Shown here: piece by piece, positions 1 through 7,722 of the stretch
Layout: the number at the start of each line of letters is the position of its first letter
Position numbering within the stretch: the stretch's first letter is position 1
Source of the DNA: Rhodanobacter sp. L36
GTDB lineage: Bacteria; Pseudomonadota; Gammaproteobacteria; Xanthomonadales; Rhodanobacteraceae
Direction: 5' to 3'
NCBI RefSeq assembly: GCF_009765755.1
Contig: NZ_LMUV01000011.1
Span: 785,576 to 849,575 of the forward strand
Length of the DNA: 64,000 bases
Notes under the pieces: model-generated
Seen by the model: the letters and a program-made list of their open reading frames with translations, nothing else
What the model was told of the DNA's origin: nothing
Database searches by the model: none
Made by a program: the position numbers and the translations under genes

Positions 1-479
1 ACGGCAACGAGCCAAGCCATCACGTGGCGTATCTCTACGCGTACTCCGGCTCGCACTACAAGACGCAGGCGCGCGTGCGCATGCTGCTGGAAACCATGTA
101 CGAGGATCAGCCCGACGGCCTTGCCGGCAATGAAGATTGCGGCCAGATGAGCGCGTGGTACGTGCTCAGCGCCATGGGTCTTTATTCAGTGGATCCGGTC
201 AGCACCAACTATGTGTTCGGCAGCCCGCTGCTGGATCGCGCGGAGATCGACCTGGGCAATGATCGCAAGCTGGTCGTACAGGCGAGCGGCAATGGACCGG
301 GCAAGCCGTACATCCAGTCGGTGAGCTGGAACGGCAAGCCGTGGACACGCAGCTGGATCAGCCATGCCGACCTTGCGGCCGGCGGAACGCTGGCGTTCGA
401 CATGGGCAGCACGCCGAACAAGCAATTCGGTGCGGCAGCTGCGGATCGTCCGCCATCGTTTGGCAAAGCCGCGAGCTGA
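1..479 (+). CDS. GH92 family alpha-1,2-mannosidase, C-terminal end (partial)
   Basis: The reading frame is open from the left edge of the window and ends at TGA 477-479, so only about the last 159 residues are present. The first residues read GNEPSHH, a conserved active-site stretch of glycoside hydrolase family 92, followed by a segment typical of the end of the catalytic domain (GNEDCGQMSAWYVLSAMG). GH92 enzymes are calcium-dependent exo-mannosidases, usually exported, that remove alpha-linked mannose from glycans. The N-terminus and any signal peptide lie outside the window. A 14-bp perfect inverted repeat lies about 65 bases after the stop. Family assignment is secure; substrate linkage is inferred from the family. 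Confidence 0.93.
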   Translation, partial: GNEPSHHVAYLYAYSGSHYKTQARVRMLLETMYEDQPDGLAGNEDCGQMSAWYVLSAMGLYSVDPVSTNYVFGSPLLDRAEIDLGNDRKLVVQASGNGPGKPYIQSVSWNGKPWTRSWISHADLAAGGTLAFDMGSTPNKQFGAAAADRPPSFGKAAS

Positions 480-544
480 AGCCGGCAGATTTCGAATTCA
501 TTTGCGATTTGAAATCTATTGCGACACGAGCCGCAGGATCATTC

Positions 545-578
545 GCTGTCGTTGACGCTACGCCGCGTCAACGACAGC
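545..578 (+). terminator. Hairpin after the GH92 gene, possible terminator
   Basis: Two perfect 14-base arms (545-558 and 565-578) flank a 6-base loop. There is no T-run after it, so intrinsic termination is uncertain. It lies between the mannosidase stop and the sulfotransferase start. Confidence 0.45.
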
Positions 579-646
579 GGTACAAAGTGCGTTGACCGAA
601 TCGATGCCGCTGACTCATGGGTGGCTCTCTTCGGGAAATGCGACGA

Positions 647-1552
647 ATGCGACGAACCTTCATTGTTGGTTGCCCGCGGTCGGGCACCACGCTGGTGCAG
701 GCGTTGCTTGCGCGACATCCTGCCGTACTGACGCTCCCCGAAACGGCGTTTTTTGAATACCTGCACGGAAGCCTGGAATGGCGTTGGGGCGATCGCGGGG
801 CGAAGCCGCGGAAAATTCGCCTGCGTCACCGGCTCGGTTTTGCGCACAAGCGTGCACGCATGAAACTGGCGGCATTGCGGCGCAGTCTGCCAAGCAGCGT
901 GCATGCCGGCCCGATCTCCCGTCGTGTCACCGGCTGCGTGTGCCAGTTCATCACGATGCTGGACGGCTGCGCTGACGCGGCCGGTTGCTCGATGTGGGTC
1001 GAGAAAACGCCATATCACCTGTTGTACGTCCCGGAGATCGAACATCAGGTGCCGGAAGCGCGCTTCGTGCACGTGATCCGCGCGGGAGAAGACGTACTGG
1101 CATCCGTGGCCGATGCCAACATGCGTTTCGATCGAAACAACGCGTTTGGCGGCGGCACCATCCACTGGGCACGTCGCTGGAATCATGCAGTAAAGATGCA
1201 CCTCGCGTACAAGAACCGACCGCGACATCACTTCATCTTTCTCGAGGATCTGATCGCGGACCGCAATGGCGAGTGGCACCGACTCTGCACCTTCCTCGAT
1301 CTCGATTCCAACGCAGAACTTGACCGGAGCTGCGCACAGATCGTCACCGACCTCGACAGCGAACCATGGAAACAGGATGCGGTCAGCGGTGTGCCGCAGC
1401 CGTCCTTGCGCAAGGCAGAACAAGTATTCGGCCCGCAAGTTCGACAGTGGCTGCAGGACAAGCTGCTGCCATACGACGAGCTGCGCCGCTGCCTGGGTGC
1501 CAAGGACATTGCAAAGACAGCGCGCGATGCATCGCAGCGAAGTTGCCGCTGA
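647..1552 (+). CDS. Sulfotransferase family protein
   Basis: A 301-residue protein of the PAPS-dependent sulfotransferase superfamily. The N-terminus carries the 5'-phosphosulfate-binding loop GCPRSGTTLVQ at residues 8-18, and a later segment (FVHVIRAGEDVLASV) matches the 3'-phosphate-binding region, where R and a polar residue contact PAPS. Such enzymes transfer sulfate to carbohydrates, proteins or lipids; the acceptor cannot be read from the sequence. The frame is open from ATG 617, but ATG 647 gives the usual short N-terminus ahead of the P-loop and has GGGAAA about 9 bases upstream, so I prefer it. It is a single gene between the mannosidase and a convergent pirin gene. Relatively many Arg and Cys residues. 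The family is clear, the substrate unknown. Confidence 0.85.
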   Translation: MRRTFIVGCPRSGTTLVQALLARHPAVLTLPETAFFEYLHGSLEWRWGDRGAKPRKIRLRHRLGFAHKRARMKLAALRRSLPSSVHAGPISRRVTGCVCQFITMLDGCADAAGCSMWVEKTPYHLLYVPEIEHQVPEARFVHVIRAGEDVLASVADANMRFDRNNAFGGGTIHWARRWNHAVKMHLAYKNRPRHHFIFLEDLIADRNGEWHRLCTFLDLDSNAELDRSCAQIVTDLDSEPWKQDAVSGVPQPSLRKAEQVFGPQVRQWLQDKLLPYDELRRCLGAKDIAKTARDASQRSCR

Positions 1553-1570
1553 TCGATCCTCTGCAACGCA

Positions 1571-1597
1571 AGGCCATGCCGATGTCATGCATGGCCT
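1571..1597. terminator. Hairpin between convergent sulfotransferase and pirin genes
   Basis: Nine-base arms AGGCCATGC and GCATGGCCT flank a 9-base loop in the 56-base gap between two convergent stops. No clear T-run, so it may be a weak bidirectional terminator. Confidence 0.4.
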
Positions 1598-1608
1598 CAG
1601 TGCAGCGG

Positions 1609-2310
1609 TTATGACGCCACGTCGACCATCACCAGTTCGGCATCTTCAAGTGCGGTGACATGCAATGCGCTCTCGTTGCGGATGGCCGCGCCGTCGCGGG
1701 CATCGATCCGTACGCCGTTGATCTCGACCGCGCCGGTGGAAGGCACCAGGTAACCAAGGCGACCGGCCCCGAGAACGTACTCGGCAACTTCGCCGGCTTT
1801 CAGCGTGGCGCCCAGTACACGCGCATCGGTGCGCAAGGGCAGGGCGTCGGCGTCTTCCTTGAAGCCGCTCGCCAGCGCGACGAAGCGGCCGGAACGATCG
1901 CCCACCGGAAACGGTCGCGCACCCCACGACGGTGGTTGGCTTTGCGTGTCGGGAATGATCCAGATCTGGAAAATGCGCGTGACGTCCGATTCCAGATTGA
2001 ATTCGGAATGGGTGATGCCGCTGCCCGCGCTCATCACCTGCACATCGCCCGCTTCGGTACGTCCTTCGTTGCCGAGGTTGTCGCGATGAGTGATCGCACC
2101 TTCGCGAACGTAAGTGATGATTTCCATGTCCGAATGCGAATGCGGCGGAAAGCCGGACTTCGCGGCGATGGTGTCGTCGTTCCACACGCGCAGCGCGCCC
2201 CATCCCATTCGCTGCGGCTCGTTGTAACCGGCGAACGAAAAATGATGCTTGGCATCGAGCCAGCCGTGGTTGGCTCCGCCCAGCCGGTGGAAGGGTCTGC
2301 GTTCGATCAT
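1609..2310 (-). CDS. Pirin family protein
   Basis: A 233-residue bicupin of the pirin/YhhW family. The N-terminal cupin contains the metal-site pattern of pirins: FPPHSHSDMEI with the two His of the first motif, then ITHSEFN further on. Bacterial pirins of this type often have quercetin 2,3-dioxygenase activity or act as redox-responsive regulators; which applies here cannot be told. The frame extends upstream to 2352, but the start at 2310 is preceded by GAGGAA seven bases away and gives the normal pirin N-terminus (MIERRPFHRLGGANHGW). It is divergent from the M28 peptidase gene across a 186-base promoter region and stands alone on its strand. Confidence 0.9.
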   Translation of the reverse strand: MIERRPFHRLGGANHGWLDAKHHFSFAGYNEPQRMGWGALRVWNDDTIAAKSGFPPHSHSDMEIITYVREGAITHRDNLGNEGRTEAGDVQVMSAGSGITHSEFNLESDVTRIFQIWIIPDTQSQPPSWGARPFPVGDRSGRFVALASGFKEDADALPLRTDARVLGATLKAGEVAEYVLGAGRLGYLVPSTGAVEINGVRIDARDGAAIRNESALHVTALEDAELVMVDVAS

Positions 2311-2496
2311 GGTTTTTTTCCTCAGGGCTGCATCGGTGATATGGATGGCCAAAACATGGGGCTGCGCCTGTCCGGACCGAAGTGATCACGAGGGAAACAG
2401 TCTGTCGCCAGAGCCGCAAGTTCTCGCGTTTCTTTTGGGATTGCACTCCATGATGACAACTGATTACATGGCGCGTCCTATCTCGGGGGAGATTGC

Positions 2497-4140
2497 TTGA
2501 AACGCCTTGTCCTGACGGCCGTCGCCAGCCTGTTCGTCGTTGCCTGCCATCACCATTCAGGTGATGACCAGGCGCGTGCCCGGAATGCGATGTTCTCTCC
2601 GGGCATCATCGAAGCAGACGTTGGCGTGCATGCAAGCGTGCTTTCCTCCGACGCGTTCGAGGGACGCGCGCCGGGCACGCACGGCGAGCAGCTCACTACC
2701 GATTATCTGATCCGGCAGTTTCAGCGGATGGGCCTGGAACCGGGCAACAACGGAAGCTGGCTGCAAGCGGTTCCGTATGTGAAAACCGTCCTGCAACACC
2801 CGGAAAACGTGAAGCTGCACATCCATGGCAACAAGAGCGATGCGCAATTCGTTTTCGGTGATGACGTCGTGCTGGCGTCGCCGGCCAACCTGCCGCATGC
2901 GGAGATCAAGGATTCGACGGTCGTCTTCGTCGGCTACGGACTCGTGGAACCCGATCAGCATCGCGATGACTATGCCGGTGTCGATGTGCGAGGCAAGACC
3001 GTCGTCATCCTCGTCAACGAACCGGGATGGCGCAACGAAGATCCCATGCTGTTCAAGGGCCGCAAACTCACGTGGTTCGGCCACAAGCTGGAGGATGCTG
3101 CGCGGCACGGTGCCGCGGCCGCGTTGCTGGTGCATGACGCGGATGCGACGGGATTGTCGTGGAATGTGGCGCGAAACAATTGGGGCACGACACGCTTCAG
3201 CCTTCCGCCATCGGACGATGCGCGAGCGCGTCTTTCGATCGCAGGCTGGCTGACGACCGCTTCCGCGCAAAAACTGTTCGCCTCCGCCAATGCGGATTTT
3301 GCCGTGCTGGAGAAGACTGCCGACTTGCCGACGTTCAAACCCCTGTCGCTCAATGCCAAGGCCAGCGTGGCCATCGACAGTGTCGTCAGCACCGGCCAGT
3401 CGCACAACGTGATCGCCGAACTGGTTGGCAGCAAGCGGCCGAGTGAAACGGTGATTTATTCCACGCACTGGGATCATCTGGGTCGCGACGGAAACCGCAT
3501 CTTCCACGGCGCCGTCGACAACGCGTCCAGCGTCGGTGGCCTGCTCGAAATTGCCGAAGCGTTTTCGCATCGCCGTCCCAGGCCCGAGCGCACGGTGATG
3601 TTCATGGCATTCACGATGGAAGAGTCCGGCCTGCTGGGCTCGCGTTATTACATCAGCCATCCCGTCGTGCCGCTCAACCTCACCGTCGCCGACATCAACA
3701 CCGACGCGCTCACGGTGATCGGTCCCAGCAGGAATATCGCGGTGATCGGCTACGGTCAGTCCGAACTCGATGACGATCTTGCCGAAGCGGCACGGAGGCA
3801 GCATCGCGTACTCTCGCCTGATCCGCTCCCGGACAAGGGATTTTTCGCGCGCTCCGGCCAGTTCAATTTTGCGACAGCCGGCGTTCCGGTGCTGTATGCG
3901 CGGTCGGGTTGGGACCTGCGCGAAGGTGGTGTGGCCGCCGGACGCAAGGCCTACGACGATTACATCGCCAATCGCTATCACCAGCCATCCGACGTCTATG
4001 AGCCGAACTGGGACCTGCGCGGCCTGGTGCAGGATCTCCGCCTGCTCTACATGGTCGGCAGCAAGCTCTCGATGGAAACCACGTTTCCGCAATGGAAGCC
4101 GGGTAGCGATTTCAGCCGGTCCGGCCCCGATAACCGCTAG
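2497..4140 (+). CDS. M28 family zinc metallopeptidase, lipoprotein
   Basis: A 547-residue exported peptidase. The start is a TTG at 2497 with GGGGGA just upstream; it opens a lipoprotein signal peptide with lipobox VVAC (Cys 17). A PA-type insert domain lies around residues 110-260 and the M28 catalytic domain around 310-530. The co-catalytic zinc ligands of the family are visible in order: WDH, GAVDNAS, MEESG (the general base Glu plus a ligand Glu), DINTDA and RYHQPSD. M28 enzymes of this architecture are aminopeptidases or carboxypeptidases acting in the periplasm or at the surface. It is probably monocistronic; the next gene starts over 200 bases later. Confidence 0.93.
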   Translation: MKRLVLTAVASLFVVACHHHSGDDQARARNAMFSPGIIEADVGVHASVLSSDAFEGRAPGTHGEQLTTDYLIRQFQRMGLEPGNNGSWLQAVPYVKTVLQHPENVKLHIHGNKSDAQFVFGDDVVLASPANLPHAEIKDSTVVFVGYGLVEPDQHRDDYAGVDVRGKTVVILVNEPGWRNEDPMLFKGRKLTWFGHKLEDAARHGAAAALLVHDADATGLSWNVARNNWGTTRFSLPPSDDARARLSIAGWLTTASAQKLFASANADFAVLEKTADLPTFKPLSLNAKASVAIDSVVSTGQSHNVIAELVGSKRPSETVIYSTHWDHLGRDGNRIFHGAVDNASSVGGLLEIAEAFSHRRPRPERTVMFMAFTMEESGLLGSRYYISHPVVPLNLTVADINTDALTVIGPSRNIAVIGYGQSELDDDLAEAARRQHRVLSPDPLPDKGFFARSGQFNFATAGVPVLYARSGWDLREGGVAAGRKAYDDYIANRYHQPSDVYEPNWDLRGLVQDLRLLYMVGSKLSMETTFPQWKPGSDFSRSGPDNR

Positions 4141-4353
4141 TTTTCCGTTGGGTTCTCCGGATTGCCCGTATCAGCGATATGGCTGATCGGCCGCGGCACG
4201 CAGCCCGGCGCGAAGACAAACCTCATCGGGCATGACGCGAACGCATGCAGGCGTTGCTCATCCGTGACCTTCGCCACGCTGACGTCAGCGTGTGCTGCAT
4301 TAGAGTTCCTGCACAATGCAGAACGGAGAGGCAGTCATGCGGCGAACAGGCTC

Positions 4354-4863
4354 GTGGGTGGCGTGATGTTGTTGATGATCGGATGGAGTGGGGCGAGCGT
4401 TGCCGACGATCTGTTCGGCATTGCCATGCATCAGCCACTCAAACTGCGAGAGTGTGCGCAGCGACAGGGCAGTTATCTTCCGGATGATCGGTCCGTGTGC
4501 TTCAAATGGCCGTCCGGTCCGGCAAAAACTTCAAGCAGCGTGCCTGATGAAGGTACGGTCATTGTCAACATCTCCATCAACCAGCGCCCCGGTTTCATGC
4601 ACGGCGCCGATGTGGAAGTCGGCCTGAGACATGGCGTGGTGACCAGCGTCGCCACGAAGACGCACGGCGCAGGGCAGGACAACCAGGATCTCGCTGAGCT
4701 CGTGCAGTTGTTCGGCCGCACCGATCCGCAACGCATCACCGACGGCTTGAACCCATATCAGTCGCTCCGCGCGAACTGGCAATTGCCGCACGGCGGTTCG
4801 GTTTATTTCAACAGCACCGAATACGGGAGGTACAACGGGATGGTGAAAATCACCGAGCCTTGA
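4354..4863 (+). CDS. Hypothetical exported protein, start uncertain
   Basis: I do not recognise the family. The product of about 169 residues has a hydrophobic N-terminus (VMLLMIGWSGASVADD) that looks like the core and cleavage site (SVA-DD) of a signal peptide, then a soluble domain with two Cys (RECAQ, RSVCFKW). The N-terminus is odd. The only good ribosome site with ATG (GGAGAGGCAGTC, ATG 4337) is in another frame and reads MRRTGSWVA before a TGA at 4364-4366, which overlaps an in-frame ATG at 4366. Either a nine-codon leader is translationally coupled through TGATG, or an indel split the signal peptide. I give the upstream in-frame GTG; ATG 4366 is the alternative. It converges with the SDR gene, leaving 4 bases. 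Confidence 0.6.
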   Translation: MGGVMLLMIGWSGASVADDLFGIAMHQPLKLRECAQRQGSYLPDDRSVCFKWPSGPAKTSSSVPDEGTVIVNISINQRPGFMHGADVEVGLRHGVVTSVATKTHGAGQDNQDLAELVQLFGRTDPQRITDGLNPYQSLRANWQLPHGGSVYFNSTEYGRYNGMVKITEP

Positions 4864-4867
4864 AAGC

Positions 4868-6445
4868 TCACCAGTCGGTGGGACGATAGTCCTTCAGGAA
4901 CTGTCCCCACACATGCTCGCCGCTGTTGATGCCGTGGATGATCGGATCGACGATGCGCGCGGCGCCGTCGACGATGTCGAGCGGCGGGTGGAAGCGCTCC
5001 TCCAGCACTTTCTTTGCCGCCAGTTCGGCGGGATCCTCGTCGGTCACCCAGCCGGTGTCGACGCTGTTCATGTGGATGCCGTCGTTCTGGTAGTCGGTGG
5101 CCGAGGTGCGCGTCATCATGTTGAGCGCGGCCTTCGCCATGTTGGTATGCGGGTGGCGCGTGGTCTTGAAGCTGCGATAGAACTGGCCTTCCATCGCCGA
5201 CACATTGACGATGTGTTTGTCGCGATCCGGCGTGCGCAGCATCAAAGGCTTCAGTCGCGCGTTGATGATGAATGGCGCGATCGCATTGACCAGCTGCACT
5301 TCCAGCAATTCGACCGACGGGACTTCGGCCATCAGCAATCGCCATGAGTTGCGACTGCGCAGGTCGATCTGCTGCAGATCCTGATCGAGTCGGCCTTCGG
5401 GAAACAGGTGTTGCTGCGCGAGCAGTTCTTCCGGCAACAGAGGCAGCTGTGAGAGTTCCGCCGCGCGTGTCAGGCCGGGCACGCTCGAAGCGTTGCCGCG
5501 CAATGCCATGGCAGACGCATCGGTCTCGGGCAGGATGTGCGAGCTGCGCAAGCCTTCGTAGTGGCCGACCAGATGACGCACGGTTTCGGGCATGTCATGC
5601 AAGGCGGCCGTTTCGCCATCCATCATGTGCGCGTAGAAATCCGGCGGGCGACGCACCGTCTGACACGCGTTGTTGATGATGAAATCCAGCCGCGGACGCG
5701 TGGCGATCAACTCCTGGCAGAACGCTTCGACGCTCGGCGTATGGCGCAGGTCGAGGCCGTAGATCTGCAGACGATGGCCCCAGTCAGCGAAGTCCGGTTC
5801 CTCCGCATAGCGTGCCGCCGAGTCGCGCGGAAAACGCGTGGTCACGATGAGTTCCGCACCGGCACGCAGCAGTTTCAGCCCGGCCTGGTAACCGATCTTT
5901 ACCCGACCGCCGGTGAGCAGCGCGACGCGTCCGCGTAGGTCCGCCGTCTCGGTGCGCTTGGCGTAGTTGAACGGCGCGCAGGCTGGACACAGCTGGTCGT
6001 AGAAGAAATGAATCGTCGAATACTTCTGCTTGCACACGTAGCAGTGTTGCGGCTCGATCGACTCACGCGGCTGCGCGGCATCGACATCGGCAGGAATGTC
6101 CTGCGCTTCGAAACCCGCCGGCGCGAACACGGTTGGCGTGGTGAACACCGGCCGGCGCCGCAGTTCGCGAATGCCGGTGTTGTTCAACACTGAATCTTCC
6201 GCGCTGATCTTCGTGGCATGGCGTGCTTTCTCCGCCGCTTTCATCTTGATGCGACGCGCGACCGGATCAGGGTGATAGACGCTGGCCACGGCCTGATGCA
6301 GTCGCTGGCGATCTTCGGCCGGCAGCGCGTCGAGCAATTCGCGATCGACAGCGACCGATTCGAGCAGTTCGGCCGCAGCGCGCAGACGTTCGAGCAGCGC
6401 AGTATCGGTGTTGTCAGGTGAGGCCGTGGCCGTCGTGGTCTTCAA
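4868..6445 (-). CDS. SDR-family oxidoreductase with N-terminal zinc-binding motif
   Basis: A 525-residue protein with an unusual build. Residues 1-130 are helical and charged; residues 135-156 hold two Cys pairs (C135/C138 and C153/C156), a likely zinc knuckle or ribbon; a short-chain dehydrogenase Rossmann domain fills about 170-520. The cofactor loop is TGGRVKIG (178-185), and NNA lies at 258-260. The catalytic Ser is S416 (VNVSAMEG). At the position of the active-site Tyr of YxxxK there is Thr 434 in HTNMAK, with Lys 438 retained. Proteins with this HTNMAK signature occur in bacteria and plants, and their reaction is not established to my knowledge. About 80 residues between the NNA motif and the Ser strand are inserted. 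No operon partner. Confidence 0.85.
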   Translation of the reverse strand: MKTTTATASPDNTDTALLERLRAAAELLESVAVDRELLDALPAEDRQRLHQAVASVYHPDPVARRIKMKAAEKARHATKISAEDSVLNNTGIRELRRRPVFTTPTVFAPAGFEAQDIPADVDAAQPRESIEPQHCYVCKQKYSTIHFFYDQLCPACAPFNYAKRTETADLRGRVALLTGGRVKIGYQAGLKLLRAGAELIVTTRFPRDSAARYAEEPDFADWGHRLQIYGLDLRHTPSVEAFCQELIATRPRLDFIINNACQTVRRPPDFYAHMMDGETAALHDMPETVRHLVGHYEGLRSSHILPETDASAMALRGNASSVPGLTRAAELSQLPLLPEELLAQQHLFPEGRLDQDLQQIDLRSRNSWRLLMAEVPSVELLEVQLVNAIAPFIINARLKPLMLRTPDRDKHIVNVSAMEGQFYRSFKTTRHPHTNMAKAALNMMTRTSATDYQNDGIHMNSVDTGWVTDEDPAELAAKKVLEERFHPPLDIVDGAARIVDPIIHGINSGEHVWGQFLKDYRPTDW

Positions 6446-6803
6446 GTCATGTCATCCGCAAAAGTAACGAGAGAGGCGCAAGTCCGCGTTCCCAACTGCG
6501 TATTTTGCCTTTTTTGGCGGCGTGCCGTGAAAAGGTGGAATGGCTGCGCGTGTTCGACCGATCCGACGATGCAGGAAAGTCGTGCGGCACGCATTGGGCT
6601 CACGCTATGCTTCGCCGATATTCCGGGGGGAATCGAACAGCATGCAGCAGGCGGCCATCGCCTTACTCACGGCGTCGAACAAACGCCGTTCGAGACTTTC
6701 GTTCGCCATCCACGTCAGCGATGAGCCGAACATCCGGAATGTGTGCGGGAACAAGTCGCGCTGAAGCGACATCACTTTGTTGCATCCACAGGGGGAAATG
6801 ACA
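6446..6803. other. 358-base intergenic region between SDR gene and lipoprotein gene
   Basis: It contains the divergent promoters for the SDR gene (minus) and the following lipoprotein gene (plus). The notable element is a TATGCT box at 6606, then the inverted repeat ATTCCGGGGGGAAT at 6620-6633, then ATG at 6642; the same arrangement recurs before the lipoprotein gene at 16516. From 6642 a 40-codon frame runs to 6764. Confidence 0.6.
6642..6764 (+). CDS. Possible 40-residue peptide or remnant of a lost gene
   Basis: The frame begins MQQAAIALLTASN and stops at TGA 6762-6764. Its upstream leader (TATGCT, eight bases, ATTCCGGGGGGAAT, seven bases, CATGCAGC) matches base for base in layout the leader of the lipoprotein gene at 16516, whose product starts MQRWLIAA. 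The initial hydrophobic residues are compatible with the start of a signal peptide, but the rest is Arg/Ser-rich with no recognisable domain. It may be a decayed exported-protein gene, a small protein, or only the 5' leader of the lipoprotein gene 40 bases downstream. Confidence 0.3.
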   Translation: MQQAAIALLTASNKRRSRLSFAIHVSDEPNIRNVCGNKSR

Positions 6804-7406
6804 ATGCGACTGATTCGATGGAGTTTGGGCATTCTTTTGCTGGCCGGCCTCGCTGGCTGCCAGTCGTCGTTGATGGTGAAGTCGACCGGTGCCGCGCCCA
6901 CGCCCGAGCCGGGCAAGGCGATGGTGGTATTCATGCGGCCTTCGATGTTCGGCGGCGCGATCCAGTCGTCGGTATATGACACGCACGCGAAAAGCGACAA
7001 CTTCATCGGCATCGTTTCGACCAAGACCAAGATCGCCTACCAGGCCGAGCCCGGCGATCACTTGTTCATGGTGGTGGCTGAGAATGCGGATTTCATGATC
7101 GCGCATCTCGATGCGGGCAAAACGTACTACGCGCTGGTGAGCCCGCGCATGGGCGTGTGGAAGGCGCGCTTCTCGTTGCTTCCGATCCACCATCGATCCG
7201 ACGCGAAATACAATTCGCTCTCGCCGGAGTTTCGTGACTGGATGGGTTCGACCGACTGGATCACCATCACGCCGGCCGCGCAGCAGTGGTATCAAACCAA
7301 CGCCGCCGATATCACCGCCAGGAAACTCGACTACATGCACAAGTGGGATAACGCAGAAGCCCGGCAGAAGGCCGAGCTGACGCTGCCGGCCGACGACGGC
7401 ATCTGA
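6804..7406 (+). CDS. Hypothetical lipoprotein (DUF2846-like)
   Basis: A 200-residue protein with a lipoprotein signal peptide: MRLIRWSLGILLLAGLAGC, lipobox LAGC at residues 16-19. The mature part begins with a Pro-rich linker and then PGKAMVVFMRPS, a beta-strand pattern reminiscent of DUF2846-type lipoproteins; that assignment is by eye only. Later segments (AYQAEPGDHLFMVVAEN, DAGKTYYALV) fit a small beta-sandwich. ATG 6798 is also in frame, but GGGGGA at 6791-6796 is better spaced for 6804. Function unknown; likely a membrane-attached periplasmic protein. It stands alone, and a hairpin follows at 7421-7445. Confidence 0.8.
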   Translation: MRLIRWSLGILLLAGLAGCQSSLMVKSTGAAPTPEPGKAMVVFMRPSMFGGAIQSSVYDTHAKSDNFIGIVSTKTKIAYQAEPGDHLFMVVAENADFMIAHLDAGKTYYALVSPRMGVWKARFSLLPIHHRSDAKYNSLSPEFRDWMGSTDWITITPAAQQWYQTNAADITARKLDYMHKWDNAEARQKAELTLPADDGI

Positions 7407-7722
7407 TCCGTTTTATCCGAGCGGCGGGCATCGGTTGCCCGTCGCTTCCGCACGAGGATGCCCGTGAATCACGTCGTGATTCGTATCCGGAGCCGACCTA
7501 TTTTCTCGCCCGGTGAGAACCGGTGAGTCGCCGCGACTTCGCGGTGATGTCGCAGTGATTCCGGATGCGTGCAATGTGTTCGTCATCGATCTAGATTCCG
7601 GCAGTGCTGTCGATCGGACGACAGCGGTGCGCGCCATGCAGCGGACGAGGCAATGGGCAGTCGATGCGTCGACACGACCCGGTCAGTCATGACGCTTCTA
7701 TGACTCGATGGGGATGACGGAT
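7407..7722 (+). other. 316-base intergenic region before the S53 peptidase gene
   Basis: It holds a hairpin (7421-7445: ten-base arms with one mismatch, GC-rich, no clear T-run) that may end the lipoprotein transcript, a 17-base palindrome at 7466-7482, and a short tandem repeat of CCGGTGAG near 7513. No gene is seen. Confidence 0.5.
7466..7482. promoter_or_regulatory. 17-base palindrome, candidate operator
   Basis: GAATCACG, one central base, CGTGATTC: a perfect dyad with 8-base arms, about 240 bases upstream of the S53 peptidase start. Symmetry and length are those of a dimeric repressor or activator site; the cognate regulator is unknown. Confidence 0.35.
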
